This document shows positions 17,003 through 25,910 of a stretch of 64,000 bases of DNA, one piece after another. Both the position numbers and the translations under genes were made by a program. How positions within the stretch are numbered: the stretch's first letter is position 1; each line of letters opens with the position of its first letter. The notes under the pieces were generated by a model, which was given only the letters and a program-made list of their open reading frames with translations, was not told the DNA's origin and ran no database searches. Location of the stretch: the NCBI RefSeq assembly GCF_042219825.1, contig NZ_JBHJHQ010000001.1, positions 558,001 to 622,000 on the forward strand. Reading direction: 5' to 3'. Origin of the DNA: JBHJHP01 sp042219825. GTDB lineage: Bacteria; Bacteroidota; Bacteroidia; Bacteroidales; UBA5342.

Positions 17003-17804
17003 TAATAGAGGGCAAATAGAGGCAATTAATTTATTAAACAATTATGGAATTAAGAGACTCGGTGATGATATTACACTTGAAATGCTTATTTATGGCCTAG
17101 GTGGAACAATAATTTATAAGGATCTATCAAATTGTGATGGCAGAATAATTTTTGGTAAAAGAAATCACATAATTGAAATAAATAATTCAATACAGTTAGA
17201 ATCAAAAATCAATTTTACATTGGCACACGAATTAGGACATTTATTGATGCATAAAGGGGCCAAAATACATGAAGATACTGAGAAAACAACGACATGGTTT
17301 AATAGTATAGAGAAACAAGCTAAAGAAGGTATTCTTGAATTTGAAGCAAATCAGTTTGCTTCAGAATTGTTAATGCCAACTGAACTTTTTATTGAAAAAC
17401 AAAAAGGAAAAAAATTTTCACCTGATCTTTTGAGAGAATTAGCTGATTATTTTAAATCCAGTATAACAGCCACAACCTTTAAATACTTTGAATATGGTGC
17501 TCATCCCGTTTGTTTATTTCATTGTTATAATAATATTGTCAAATATTGGAAATGGCCAGATGGATATCCGCATTACATAATAGATAGAACTCGACTTGCT
17601 CCCCCAGAAGATTCAGTTGCAGCTGAATTCTTTAACGAAGGGAAAATATACAAAAAGAGGGAATCCAAACAACAAGTTTGGAAATCTACTTGGTTTGAAC
17701 TAAGAGATTATGAAGATGATAGAGATTACAATTTTTATGAATACTGTATTGCCACACAAAAATATAACACCGCGCTTAGTGTTGTTTGGGAAGAATTAAA
17801 ATGA
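16983..17804 (+). CDS. ImmA/IrrE-type metallopeptidase (M78-like)
   Basis: About 273 residues. The zinc-peptidase core is clear: HELGH at about 82-86 (LAHELGHLLMH) and a third-ligand region EFEANQFASELLMP near residue 121. ImmA and IrrE proteins cleave partner regulators after a signal such as DNA damage. This one has no N-terminal XRE domain; the C-terminal 110 residues (from about 160) are a family-specific extension rich in aromatic residues. The ATG at 16983 is used; ATG 16986 and TTG 16980 are alternatives. It is the last gene of the sigma transcript. Confidence 0.85.
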   Translation: MMNKLSSNRGQIEAINLLNNYGIKRLGDDITLEMLIYGLGGTIIYKDLSNCDGRIIFGKRNHIIEINNSIQLESKINFTLAHELGHLLMHKGAKIHEDTEKTTTWFNSIEKQAKEGILEFEANQFASELLMPTELFIEKQKGKKFSPDLLRELADYFKSSITATTFKYFEYGAHPVCLFHCYNNIVKYWKWPDGYPHYIIDRTRLAPPEDSVAAEFFNEGKIYKKRESKQQVWKSTWFELRDYEDDRDYNFYEYCIATQKYNTALSVVWEELK

Positions 17805-17866
17805 TTAAAAAAATATGTAAAGAAGAATTAGAAGTTAATTTTTTGTTCAATATACAATAATTTTAT

Positions 17867-18073
17867 ATGAATGATAAACTCTCTAAATACGCTTCTCATT
17901 TCTTGAAATTAGAATTAATGAAAGCGCGCCTTGATGTATTCAAAAACGAAAGTGGGAGAAGGGGAGTGGATTTTATAATTAAATCAAAAACAGGGAATTA
18001 TTACGAAATCTCGTTACAAACACTAAATCTTGAAAATACAGACAAAAGTATAAAAATTCCGCAAACAGATTGA
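17867..18073 (+). pseudogene. truncated nuclease-like fragment
   Basis: A 68-codon frame resembling the N-terminal half of small PD-(D/E)xK-like proteins (GRRGVDFIIKSKTGNYYEIS), where relatives usually have an E-x-K motif and continue for 50-70 more residues. Here the motif reads EISLQ and the frame stops at 18073, three bases before the fic remnant. It looks like the left side of a recombination joint. Assignment is by pattern and weak. Confidence 0.45.
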
Positions 18074-18076
18074 ATT

Positions 18077-18397
18077 ATGAAATGGTTACAGTGGTACTTG
18101 CGAATACTGCAGGATGCCCTGAACGACACAGACGAAATGCTTGAAAATGTGATGTTTAAAGCCAGATTCTGGGAAAAACATGCAGCCACATCTTTTAATA
18201 AGCGTCAATATATTATGTTAAATAAGATATTGGATAATTTTTATGGTAAGCTGACAACGGGCAAGTGGGCTAAACTAGCCAAATGTTCACCGGATACGGC
18301 ACTCAGGGATATACAGGATTTAATGGATAAAGGAATTCTGGAAAAAGAACCAGGTGGTGGCCGCAGTACCAGTTATACTATTAAATCCTCATTATGA
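18077..18397 (+). pseudogene. C-terminal remnant of a Fic family protein
   Basis: The 106 codons correspond to the C-terminal end of COG3177-type Fic proteins. It begins near WLQWYLRILQDAL and continues with FWEKHAATSFNKRQYIMLNK and the winged-helix tail KWAKLAKCSPDTALRDIQDL ending in GGGRSTSYTI. The catalytic Fic core (HxFx(D/E)GNGR) and the whole N-terminus are absent, and only 3 bases separate it from the preceding fragment. The likely cause is deletion of the 5' part of fic when the island formed. The ATG at 18077 lies at or beside the joint, so expression is doubtful. Confidence 0.75.
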
Positions 18398-18654
18398 AAC
18401 TTCAGTTGAAAAAGAGCCAGCAAATAAAATTTGGAATTATTCTGATCTTACTGTCAGGTGTCGCTTTTGCAATTATGTTACTGATTCCGTTTTTGGATTT
18501 GGAAAATAAAACCAAGGTCATCGGATCAACAACTGCATTGATTAGCATGGAAGTTTTATTTTATGCCGGAGGATTTTTAGTGGGAAAAGAATTGTTTAAA
18601 AAATACAGGGACAAACTGAATCCCGTAAACTGGTTTAAGCGCAAGTCAAAATAA
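18394..18654 (+). CDS. two-helix membrane protein (transporter-suffix type)
   Basis: 86 residues with two transmembrane helices (GIILILLSGVAFAIMLLIPF and a second near 45-62) and a basic C-terminus ending KLNPVNWFKRKSK. The pattern KELFKKYRDKLNP matches small transporter suffix domain proteins found in many bacteria, whose function is not established. Its start overlaps the stop of the fic remnant as ATGA, so it was probably translationally coupled to the intact fic gene. The ORF is complete. Confidence 0.65.
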   Translation: MKLQLKKSQQIKFGIILILLSGVAFAIMLLIPFLDLENKTKVIGSTTALISMEVLFYAGGFLVGKELFKKYRDKLNPVNWFKRKSK

Positions 18655-19013
18655 TTATCTGTGGCTAAAGGCTCTGAGAATTCAATATTTGAAATAATCC
18701 GGGTATTTATACAGGAATATTTAAATCTGAGGGATTATTAGTTTAACATAATAAATTACAGTAATTGTCCCGTAAGGAACTATAAGTCGGGAAAAGGATA
18801 TTTCTATTTATGATATTGTCCTGTAGGGAAAATATATTTTCTCCGGCATTCATAATATGTTGTTCAAAAAGACCAGACATAAAACCTTGACATAAAATCG
18901 ATAGTTATGGGACTCCGTCAACCATAACAGATTTTATGTTAAACATGACTTTCAGTCCTGTTACGGTTTTATAATTGATTGTCTTATAATAAATATTATG
19001 TTAAATAGAGTAT
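18655..19013. other. intergenic region with an imperfect hairpin
   Basis: No gene seen in this A+T-rich stretch. CATAAAATCgataGTTATGG (18891-18910) is an imperfect inverted repeat of CCATAACagATTTTATG (18922-18938) around an 11-base loop. Short direct echoes of TTGTCC(C/T)GTA(A/G)GGAA occur at 18767-18779 and 18826-18838. Confidence 0.5.
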
Positions 19014-19046
19014 GTAAAAAATAAACCGGCCCTATTCTGACCGGTT
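19014..19046 (-). terminator. intrinsic terminator of the TPR gene
   Basis: AACCGG (19024-19029) and CCGGTT (19041-19046) form a stem with an 11-base loop; on the minus strand it is followed by a T-rich run (19021-19014). It lies 12 bases past the stop of the TPR protein gene. Confidence 0.6.
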
Positions 19047-19057
19047 CATTGTATGCT

Positions 19058-20284
19058 TTATTGTTTGCCTAATTCTTTCAGTTTATCCATTGTCTGGTTG
19101 TACTTCTGCTGATATTTTTTACTATCAAATTTTATCAAACGATAATAAACCGGTTTTAAAGCCTCTAATGCATCAACATTGTTCGGATCAACCTCCAGAC
19201 ATTTTTCGAAATAAGGAATACAAACGTCGAATTCTTTAATAGCCTTTTCTTCAGCTGCTTTGAATTTTTTATAGTCTTTGATTTCGTTCGCCTCATTCAT
19301 GGCTTCAACGGCAACATTGTAATAAATTACGCCGAGGTTATAATTGGCGTTGGTGATAGAACTTTCCGGTGCATCTTTAACTTCGTTAACCTTTTTGTAA
19401 GCTTCAATAGCTTTATCTCTCTCTCCCACTTCATCGTAGAATGTACCTAGAATAAAGAGCAACTGTGCATTGTTAGGATCTTTTGCCAGTGACTGCTGAA
19501 TATAATTAATCCCTTCCTGAGCATCTCCCATTTCAACATAGTGGTATACCAACTGATCGAGGAATACCTTTTTATCCGGGAATTTAAGTAATGCCTCCTT
19601 CAATACATCCAGCATTTTTACTGTATCATTCAGGTTTTTATAGCTATCATACAAAATCAGATATGGCTGATCTTCCTGATATCCTGTTTTAATCACATCG
19701 GGAGCCAGTTCAACTACTTTATTATACTTTTTTGCAGAATAAGCAGTGGCCAGTGTATTGTACATAATCACAGTGTCCATAACGTATGGTTTATCCTGTA
19801 AGTATGTTTCATTTTTGTCAATGGCCAGTACCTTTTCAAAGGCGTTAAGTGTACGATCATAATCCTTAAGATCGTTATTGGCGTACACTCCTTCGTTAAT
19901 CAATACGTTACGAAGGTTAACCATCTCCAAAAGGATATCTTTCTGATATTTACCAATACCTTTTCCTTTTTCATTACCTTTTCTGTCCAGATAATCAGCT
20001 TTCATCAATGCATTATAAGCACTGTCAATATACGCTTCTTTTTTGTCCTTTTTTTCGTAATAAGTACGGTAAACGCGCTCTTTTACAATGTAAGTTTTAG
20101 GCCAGTCTTTTGTTTTTTCATTCTTCACAGCCTCTTCAATTTTGGCAACAGCCTTATCGTAATCGGGCTTGTCAGCAGATAATTCGTAATCGGCATAACT
20201 AACAGCACCTTTCTGAGCGAATAAACCTGTGCTCATCAAACCAACTGTGAATATTAAAATCAGTTTTTTCATGTTATTTTTCAT
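19058..20284 (-). CDS. secreted TPR-repeat protein
   Basis: 408 residues with a signal peptide (MKKLILIFTVGLMSTGLFAQ; the start is at 20284 or four codons later at 20272). The rest is helical with several TPR-like units (for example NAQLLFILGTFYDEVGERDK and PNNVDALEALKPVYYRLIKF). It probably acts in the periplasm as a protein-protein interaction scaffold; no enzymatic motif is visible. It lies 64 bases downstream of gyrA on the same strand and ends at its own terminator. Similar TPR proteins often sit next to gyrA in Bacteroidota; that is from memory. Confidence 0.8.
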   Translation of the reverse strand: MKNNMKKLILIFTVGLMSTGLFAQKGAVSYADYELSADKPDYDKAVAKIEEAVKNEKTKDWPKTYIVKERVYRTYYEKKDKKEAYIDSAYNALMKADYLDRKGNEKGKGIGKYQKDILLEMVNLRNVLINEGVYANNDLKDYDRTLNAFEKVLAIDKNETYLQDKPYVMDTVIMYNTLATAYSAKKYNKVVELAPDVIKTGYQEDQPYLILYDSYKNLNDTVKMLDVLKEALLKFPDKKVFLDQLVYHYVEMGDAQEGINYIQQSLAKDPNNAQLLFILGTFYDEVGERDKAIEAYKKVNEVKDAPESSITNANYNLGVIYYNVAVEAMNEANEIKDYKKFKAAEEKAIKEFDVCIPYFEKCLEVDPNNVDALEALKPVYYRLIKFDSKKYQQKYNQTMDKLKELGKQ

Positions 20285-20348
20285 TTTTATTTGAGTTCAA
20301 TTGAGAATGCAAAACTATGAATTTTTTTAATAATAATTAATTCAAAAT

Positions 20349-22877
20349 CTATTCATTATCCCCATTTTCACCGTTTTCTGAACTATTTTCCACATCTGAT
20401 GTTTCATCCAGAATGTCCTCAATCAGTTCTTCCTCTTCATGAATTACCTTTGTAACGCTGGCAATTTCATCGTTCCGTTTATCCAGGTTGATAAGCCGCA
20501 CGCCTTGTGTATTTCTACCCATAATGCGCATTTCGCTTACTGCCAGTCGAATAGTGACCCCTGATTTATTAATGATCATCAGATCATGGTCATCGGTTAC
20601 ATTCTTTATGGAAACCAGATTTCCGGTCTTTTCAGTAATATTAATGGTTTTTACACCTTTACCACCTCTGTTGGTGATGCGGTAGTCGTCGATATCGGAA
20701 CGCTTTCCGTATCCTTTTTCGCTTACCACAAGAATAGATTCATTCAGGTTATTAACACAAATCATGCCAACCACTTCGTCATTTCCTCCATCCAGCGTCA
20801 TTCCCCGGACTCCGGTGGCTGTTCTACCCATTGGGCGGACGGTTTTTTCGTTGAACCTGATGGCGCGTCCGTTTTTATTGGCGATTAGAATTTCATTTTC
20901 ACCATCCGTTAGTCTTACCTGAATTACACGATCATCATCACGCAGTGAAATGGCGTTTACACCGTTCACACGTGGTCTTGAATATGCTTCGAGTAATGTT
21001 TTCTTGATTACACCCTGCTGGGTACAGAACATCAGGTAATGACTGTTGATAAATTCGGCGTCATCCAGATTTTTCACCTTAATGAATGCATTCACTTTAT
21101 CATCCGGATCAATATTCAGCAAGTTCTGAATAGCCCGGCCTTTGGAGTTTTTATTTCCTTCCGGGACTTCCCATACCTTCTTCCAGAAACAACGTCCTTT
21201 CTGCGTAAAGAACATAATGGTATTATGCATGGACGCCGGATAAATATCTTCGAGGAAATCCTCATCGCGGGTGTTGCTTCCTTTAGACCCAACTCCACCT
21301 CTGGTTTGTGTACGGAATTCTGCAAGCGGTGTTCTTTTGATGTATCCCATATGCGAAATGGTGATGATCATCTCTTCGTCTGCATAGAAATCTTCCGGGT
21401 TGAATTCTTCCGAGGCATAAACAATATCTGTTCTTCTTTCGTCACCGTATTTTGCTTTTATTTCAAGCATTTCATCAACGATGATCTGCATTCTCAATTC
21501 TTGTTTTTCCAGAATTTCCTTTAAACGTGCAATTTCCGCTATTAAATCGTTATATTCTGCTCTTAACTTATCCTGTTCCAGTCCGGTTAACTGACGAAGC
21601 CTCATCTCTACGATGGCACGTGCCTGAACCTCAGATAAACTGAATGTGGTCATTAAGGATTCCCTTGCTTCATCCGGTGTTGAAGATCCACGAATGATCC
21701 GGATCACTTCGTCAATGTTATCGCTGGCAATAATGAGTCCTTCAAGGATATGAGCTCTTTTTTCGGCCTGATCCAGTTCATATTGCGTACGACGTACAAT
21801 AATCTCATGGCGGTGATCCACAAAGTTGGAAATCAGATCTTTCAGCGTCAGTATTTTAGGTCTTCCATTCACCAGCGCAATGCTGTTTACACTGAACGCA
21901 TTCTGTAATTGTGTGTATTTGTATAATTTATTAAGAACCACATTGGCAATGGCATCTTTTTTAATCTCAAATACGATGCGCATACCATTTCGGTCCGATT
22001 CATCATTCAGGTTTGAAATACCCTCAATCTTTTTGTCATTAACAAGGTCAGCCACCTTCATAATGAGTTCTGCCTTATTTACAAGGTAAGGTATTTCGGT
22101 TACAATAATTTTCTCGCGGCCATTGTCACTGACCTCGATTTCGGCCTTTGCACGGACTACGACCCTGCCTCTGCCCGTTTCATAGGCTTCTTTAACTCCA
22201 CTGTAACCGTAAATGGTACCACCTGTCGGAAAGTCAGGCGCTTTTACATGCTCCATCAGACCTTCGATGTCTATATCCGGATTTTGAACATAAGCAACAA
22301 CAGCATCCGATACCTCACTCAAATTATGAGGCGGCATATTGGTGGCCATACCTACCGCAATTCCCGATGTACCGTTAACAAGCAGGTTCGGAATTTTTGT
22401 AGGTAAAACTGATGGTTCTTTTAAAGTATCATCAAAGTTATTGTTAAAGTCTACTGTATTTTTATCCAGGTCTGCCAAAGTCTCTTCAGCGATCTTTTGC
22501 AAACGTGCCTCTGTGTAACGCATAGCTGCCGGACTGTCACCGTCAATTGAACCATAGTTACCCTGACCATCTACCAAGGGATAGCGCAACGACCATGGCT
22601 GTGCCATTCTGACCATTGCGAAATAAACGGAACTGTCACCATGCGGGTGGTACTTACCAAGCACCTCTCCTACAATTCTTGCGGATTTTTTATAAGATCT
22701 GTTGGCAGCTAAACCAAGCTCATTCATACCAAACAAAACTCTCCTGTGAACAGGTTTCAGACCATCCCTGACATCTGGTAAAGCACGGGAAACAATTACC
22801 GACATCGAATAATCGATGTAGGCCGATTTCATCTCCTCCTCAATATTAATCTTTATAACCTTTTCTCCTTCAGTCAT
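20349..22877 (-). CDS. gyrA: DNA gyrase subunit A
   Basis: ATP-dependent negative supercoiling with GyrB. The 842 residues comprise the breakage-reunion domain with catalytic Tyr near 120 (AMRYTEARL), a coiled-coil tower, and a C-terminal beta-pinwheel. The latter carries a GyrA-box-like NRGGKG near residue 735, which separates it from ParC. The C-terminus is an acidic tail (about residues 810-842). In the quinolone-resistance region the sequence is HGDSSVYF; the position of E. coli Asp87 is Phe86 here, while Ser83 is kept. Divergent from clpC. Confidence 0.96.
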   Translation of the reverse strand: MTEGEKVIKINIEEEMKSAYIDYSMSVIVSRALPDVRDGLKPVHRRVLFGMNELGLAANRSYKKSARIVGEVLGKYHPHGDSSVYFAMVRMAQPWSLRYPLVDGQGNYGSIDGDSPAAMRYTEARLQKIAEETLADLDKNTVDFNNNFDDTLKEPSVLPTKIPNLLVNGTSGIAVGMATNMPPHNLSEVSDAVVAYVQNPDIDIEGLMEHVKAPDFPTGGTIYGYSGVKEAYETGRGRVVVRAKAEIEVSDNGREKIIVTEIPYLVNKAELIMKVADLVNDKKIEGISNLNDESDRNGMRIVFEIKKDAIANVVLNKLYKYTQLQNAFSVNSIALVNGRPKILTLKDLISNFVDHRHEIIVRRTQYELDQAEKRAHILEGLIIASDNIDEVIRIIRGSSTPDEARESLMTTFSLSEVQARAIVEMRLRQLTGLEQDKLRAEYNDLIAEIARLKEILEKQELRMQIIVDEMLEIKAKYGDERRTDIVYASEEFNPEDFYADEEMIITISHMGYIKRTPLAEFRTQTRGGVGSKGSNTRDEDFLEDIYPASMHNTIMFFTQKGRCFWKKVWEVPEGNKNSKGRAIQNLLNIDPDDKVNAFIKVKNLDDAEFINSHYLMFCTQQGVIKKTLLEAYSRPRVNGVNAISLRDDDRVIQVRLTDGENEILIANKNGRAIRFNEKTVRPMGRTATGVRGMTLDGGNDEVVGMICVNNLNESILVVSEKGYGKRSDIDDYRITNRGGKGVKTINITEKTGNLVSIKNVTDDHDLMIINKSGVTIRLAVSEMRIMGRNTQGVRLINLDKRNDEIASVTKVIHEEEELIEDILDETSDVENSSENGENGDNE

Positions 22878-23210
22878 TTAATATATGTTTTTAGTATCGT
22901 AATTTTATTGATTTCGATGTAATAAAAATAATATGTTCCAAACGTTACAACTAAGCGAAAATAATAGAAAAAAGGCAATTAACAGAACGATTGGATAAAA
23001 AGTTAATTAAATTATAAAGCATCTGATAATCAATATGTTAAATATTTATAAATGCACCCGGAATTCAGGGAAAACAAAATCGGCATAGTTATTGTTAAAA
23101 ATGTATCCAGCATTGAGATTTTTGTTGTTAAATTATTGAAAAGATGGGTGAAGAAATTTTGTTGGTATGTATTAACTTTTCTATTTTTACCCATATTAAA
23201 TAACGAATAA
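22878..23210. other. divergent gyrA/clpC intergenic region
   Basis: A+T-rich, no gene. It must hold the gyrA promoter on the minus strand (not resolved by eye) and the clpC promoter noted separately. Confidence 0.5.
23158..23189 (+). promoter_or_regulatory. clpC promoter candidate
   Basis: TTTG (23158-23161), 20 bases, then TATTTTTA (23182-23189), one mismatch from TAnnTTTG. It lies 21 bases before the clpC start. No CtsR-like or CIRCE-like operator is evident. Confidence 0.5.
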
Positions 23211-25793
23211 ATGGATTCCAAATTATCAAAACGGATTAAAGATGTGCTGACCTACAGCAAGGAGGAAGCGGAAAGGCTTGGAAATGAATCCATTGGACCG
23301 GAGCACCTTTTCTTGGGAATACTACGCGAAGGAGAAGGAAGAGCGATGGATGTACTGGAAATGCTGAACATTGATATTATTGATATAAAGACATCACTTG
23401 AGAACGAGATTCGTGGTGATTATCATCAAAGTTTATCCGGTAATCTTCCGCTCACGAGTACCAGTGAGAAAATTCTGAAGCTGATCTATCTTGAAGCCAG
23501 ATCTTTAAGTAGTGAAGTTGTAGGAACAGGGCACTTATTATTAGCATTGTTAAAAGAGAAAAATAATCTGGTGGCACGTATGCTTCAGGATTTTAATATA
23601 ACCTACGATTCAGTGAGAAGAATATTTGAAAATGAGCATGTTCAGACTCGGTCTGAATATCATGATGACGATGATGACCAGGATATACCTGTGTCAGGCT
23701 CCTCTCCTTCCGGAGATCAGGGTAAAGCAAATCCACGTTCTAATTCCGATACACCGGTTCTTGACAACTTTGGCGTGGATATGACCCGCGCGGCTGAAGA
23801 GAACAGGCTCGATCCGATTATTGGACGGGAAAAAGAAATTGAACGTCTGGCACAGATTTTAAGCAGGCGTAAGAAAAATAATCCGGTACTTATAGGTGAA
23901 CCTGGTGTTGGTAAATCTGCCATTGTTGAGGGGCTTGCCATGCGGATCGTAAGCCGTAAGGTATCGCGTGTATTATTTGATAAACGGGTTATAGCTCTCG
24001 ATATGGCTTCAATTGTAGCGGGAACCAAATACCGTGGGCAGTTCGAGGAAAGGATGAAAGCCATTCTGAATGAGCTGAGTAAAAACTCGGATATCATTTT
24101 GTTCATCGACGAGATTCATACCATTGTAGGTGCAGGTAGCGCCGCGGGTTCACTGGATGCGGCCAACATGTTAAAACCGGCCTTAGCCAGAGGTGAGATT
24201 CAGTGTATTGGTGCAACAACGCTTGATGAATACCGCCAGAACATTGAAAAGGATGGTGCTTTGGAACGCCGTTTCCAGAAGGTTATGGTTGATCCGACCA
24301 CACCTGCAGAAACACTGGCGATCCTGAAAAATATTAAAGACCGGTACGAAGATCACCATAATGTGACGTATACCGAAGATGCACTGGAGGCTTGTGTCTC
24401 TTTAACAGAGCGTTATATCAGCGACCGTCATTTGCCGGATAAAGCGATTGATGCGCTTGACGAAACCGGTTCAAGGGTTCACATTACAAATATTGTGGTT
24501 CCCGAACATATTGTAAAGCTGGAAGAACTGATTGAAGAAACCAAGGAACAGAAGCTGAAAGCTGTGAAATCACAAAATTTTGAGCTGGCAGCGAGTTTCA
24601 GGGATAAGGAAAAGGAATATATTCTGAACCTCGATGCCGCAAAAGATAAGTGGGAAGAAGAGATTCAGCAGCATCGCGAAATTGTGGATGAAGAAAAAGT
24701 GGCAGAAGTTGTTGCCATGATGTCAGGTATTCCGGTTCAACGCATTGCACAAGCCGAAAGCAAACGCCTGATGCTGATGGCAGAGGAACTGAAAAAACTG
24801 ATTATCGGACAGGATGAAGCGGTTGATAAGATCGTGAAAGCGATTCAACGTAACCGTGTCGGTTTAAAGGATCCGAATAAACCAATTGGATCATTTATCT
24901 TCCTGGGACCTACCGGTGTTGGTAAAACCCATCTGGCGAAGATACTGGCGCAGTTCCTGTTTGACACAACAGATGCGTTGATCAGGATTGATATGAGTGA
25001 GTATATGGAGAAATTCTCCGTATCGCGCCTGGTTGGTGCACCTCCCGGATATGTAGGTTATGAAGAAGGTGGGCAGCTGACTGAAAAAGTGCGCAGAAAG
25101 CCTTATGCTGTAGTATTGCTTGATGAAATTGAAAAGGCACATCCGGATGTATTTAATATCATGCTTCAGGTTCTGGATGAAGGTCGTTTGACAGACAGTC
25201 TGGGACGCCGGATCGACTTTAAAAATACCATCATCATTATGACATCCAACATAGGTACGCGTCAGTTAAAGGATTTTGGTCGTGGTGTCGGATTTCAGAC
25301 TGGTTCAGGCAATGACAAGGAACATGCACGAAGTGTCATTCAGAAAGCTTTAAACAGAGCGTTTGCGCCGGAGTTTCTGAACCGTATCGATGATGTGGTT
25401 ACCTTTGAACAGCTTAATGAAGAATCAATTTTCAAAATTATAGATATTGAACTGAAAGGTTTATACAGCCGTGTACAGAATCTTGGATATGAACTGAAAC
25501 TTACCGATGAGGCAAAGCGGTTTATTGCTTCAAAAGGGTATGACGTACAGTTTGGTGCACGACCGCTGAAAAGGGCCATTCAGAAATATCTTGAGGACGA
25601 AATGGCTGAGATTATTATCAAAGCTACGGTGACCGAGGGTGATGCTATTGTTGTTGACTTTGATAAAGAAGAACACAAAATTGTTACCAGCATTGAAAAG
25701 GGAAAAGCGAAATTGCCACCTAACAGGAAAAGAAAGGCGCTTCCCGATTCTCCGAAGGAGATTCCTGAAAAAAATGATTCTGAAAAAGAATAA
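23211..25793 (+). CDS. clpC: ATP-dependent Clp protease ATPase subunit
   Basis: HSP100 unfoldase that feeds proteins to ClpP. An N-terminal double Clp-N repeat (KRIKDVLTYSKEEAERLG) is followed by an acidic linker. The first AAA+ module has Walker A GEPGVGKSA (about 229) and arginine-finger region ALERRFQKV. A UVR-like middle segment comes next (KSQNFELAASFRDKEKEY). The second AAA+ module has Walker A GPTGVGKTH (about 566) and a C-terminal D2-small domain. The middle region is short, as in ClpC rather than ClpB. The last 40 residues are a charged tail. Stand-alone gene with a terminator. Confidence 0.94.
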   Translation: MDSKLSKRIKDVLTYSKEEAERLGNESIGPEHLFLGILREGEGRAMDVLEMLNIDIIDIKTSLENEIRGDYHQSLSGNLPLTSTSEKILKLIYLEARSLSSEVVGTGHLLLALLKEKNNLVARMLQDFNITYDSVRRIFENEHVQTRSEYHDDDDDQDIPVSGSSPSGDQGKANPRSNSDTPVLDNFGVDMTRAAEENRLDPIIGREKEIERLAQILSRRKKNNPVLIGEPGVGKSAIVEGLAMRIVSRKVSRVLFDKRVIALDMASIVAGTKYRGQFEERMKAILNELSKNSDIILFIDEIHTIVGAGSAAGSLDAANMLKPALARGEIQCIGATTLDEYRQNIEKDGALERRFQKVMVDPTTPAETLAILKNIKDRYEDHHNVTYTEDALEACVSLTERYISDRHLPDKAIDALDETGSRVHITNIVVPEHIVKLEELIEETKEQKLKAVKSQNFELAASFRDKEKEYILNLDAAKDKWEEEIQQHREIVDEEKVAEVVAMMSGIPVQRIAQAESKRLMLMAEELKKLIIGQDEAVDKIVKAIQRNRVGLKDPNKPIGSFIFLGPTGVGKTHLAKILAQFLFDTTDALIRIDMSEYMEKFSVSRLVGAPPGYVGYEEGGQLTEKVRRKPYAVVLLDEIEKAHPDVFNIMLQVLDEGRLTDSLGRRIDFKNTIIIMTSNIGTRQLKDFGRGVGFQTGSGNDKEHARSVIQKALNRAFAPEFLNRIDDVVTFEQLNEESIFKIIDIELKGLYSRVQNLGYELKLTDEAKRFIASKGYDVQFGARPLKRAIQKYLEDEMAEIIIKATVTEGDAIVVDFDKEEHKIVTSIEKGKAKLPPNRKRKALPDSPKEIPEKNDSEKE

Positions 25794-25814
25794 CAGCTAT
25801 AAAAATAAATAGGG

Positions 25815-25846
25815 AAAGGAGATCAGATTTTGGTCTCCTTTTTTAT
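25815..25846 (+). terminator. intrinsic terminator of clpC
   Basis: AAAGGAGA (25815-25822) pairs with TCTCCTTT (25834-25841), followed by T and A only. It lies about 22 bases past the clpC stop. Confidence 0.7.
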
Positions 25847-25910
25847 TTAGCAGCTCATAAGGAACATATTTCTTTTTTGTGTACCTTGTATTTTTAAAAT
25901 TTTCCTGCTG

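Noticed and set aside
18077..18397. independent winged-helix regulator
   Set aside because: The whole frame matches the C-terminal end of Fic proteins, and the position directly after another fragment favours a remnant.
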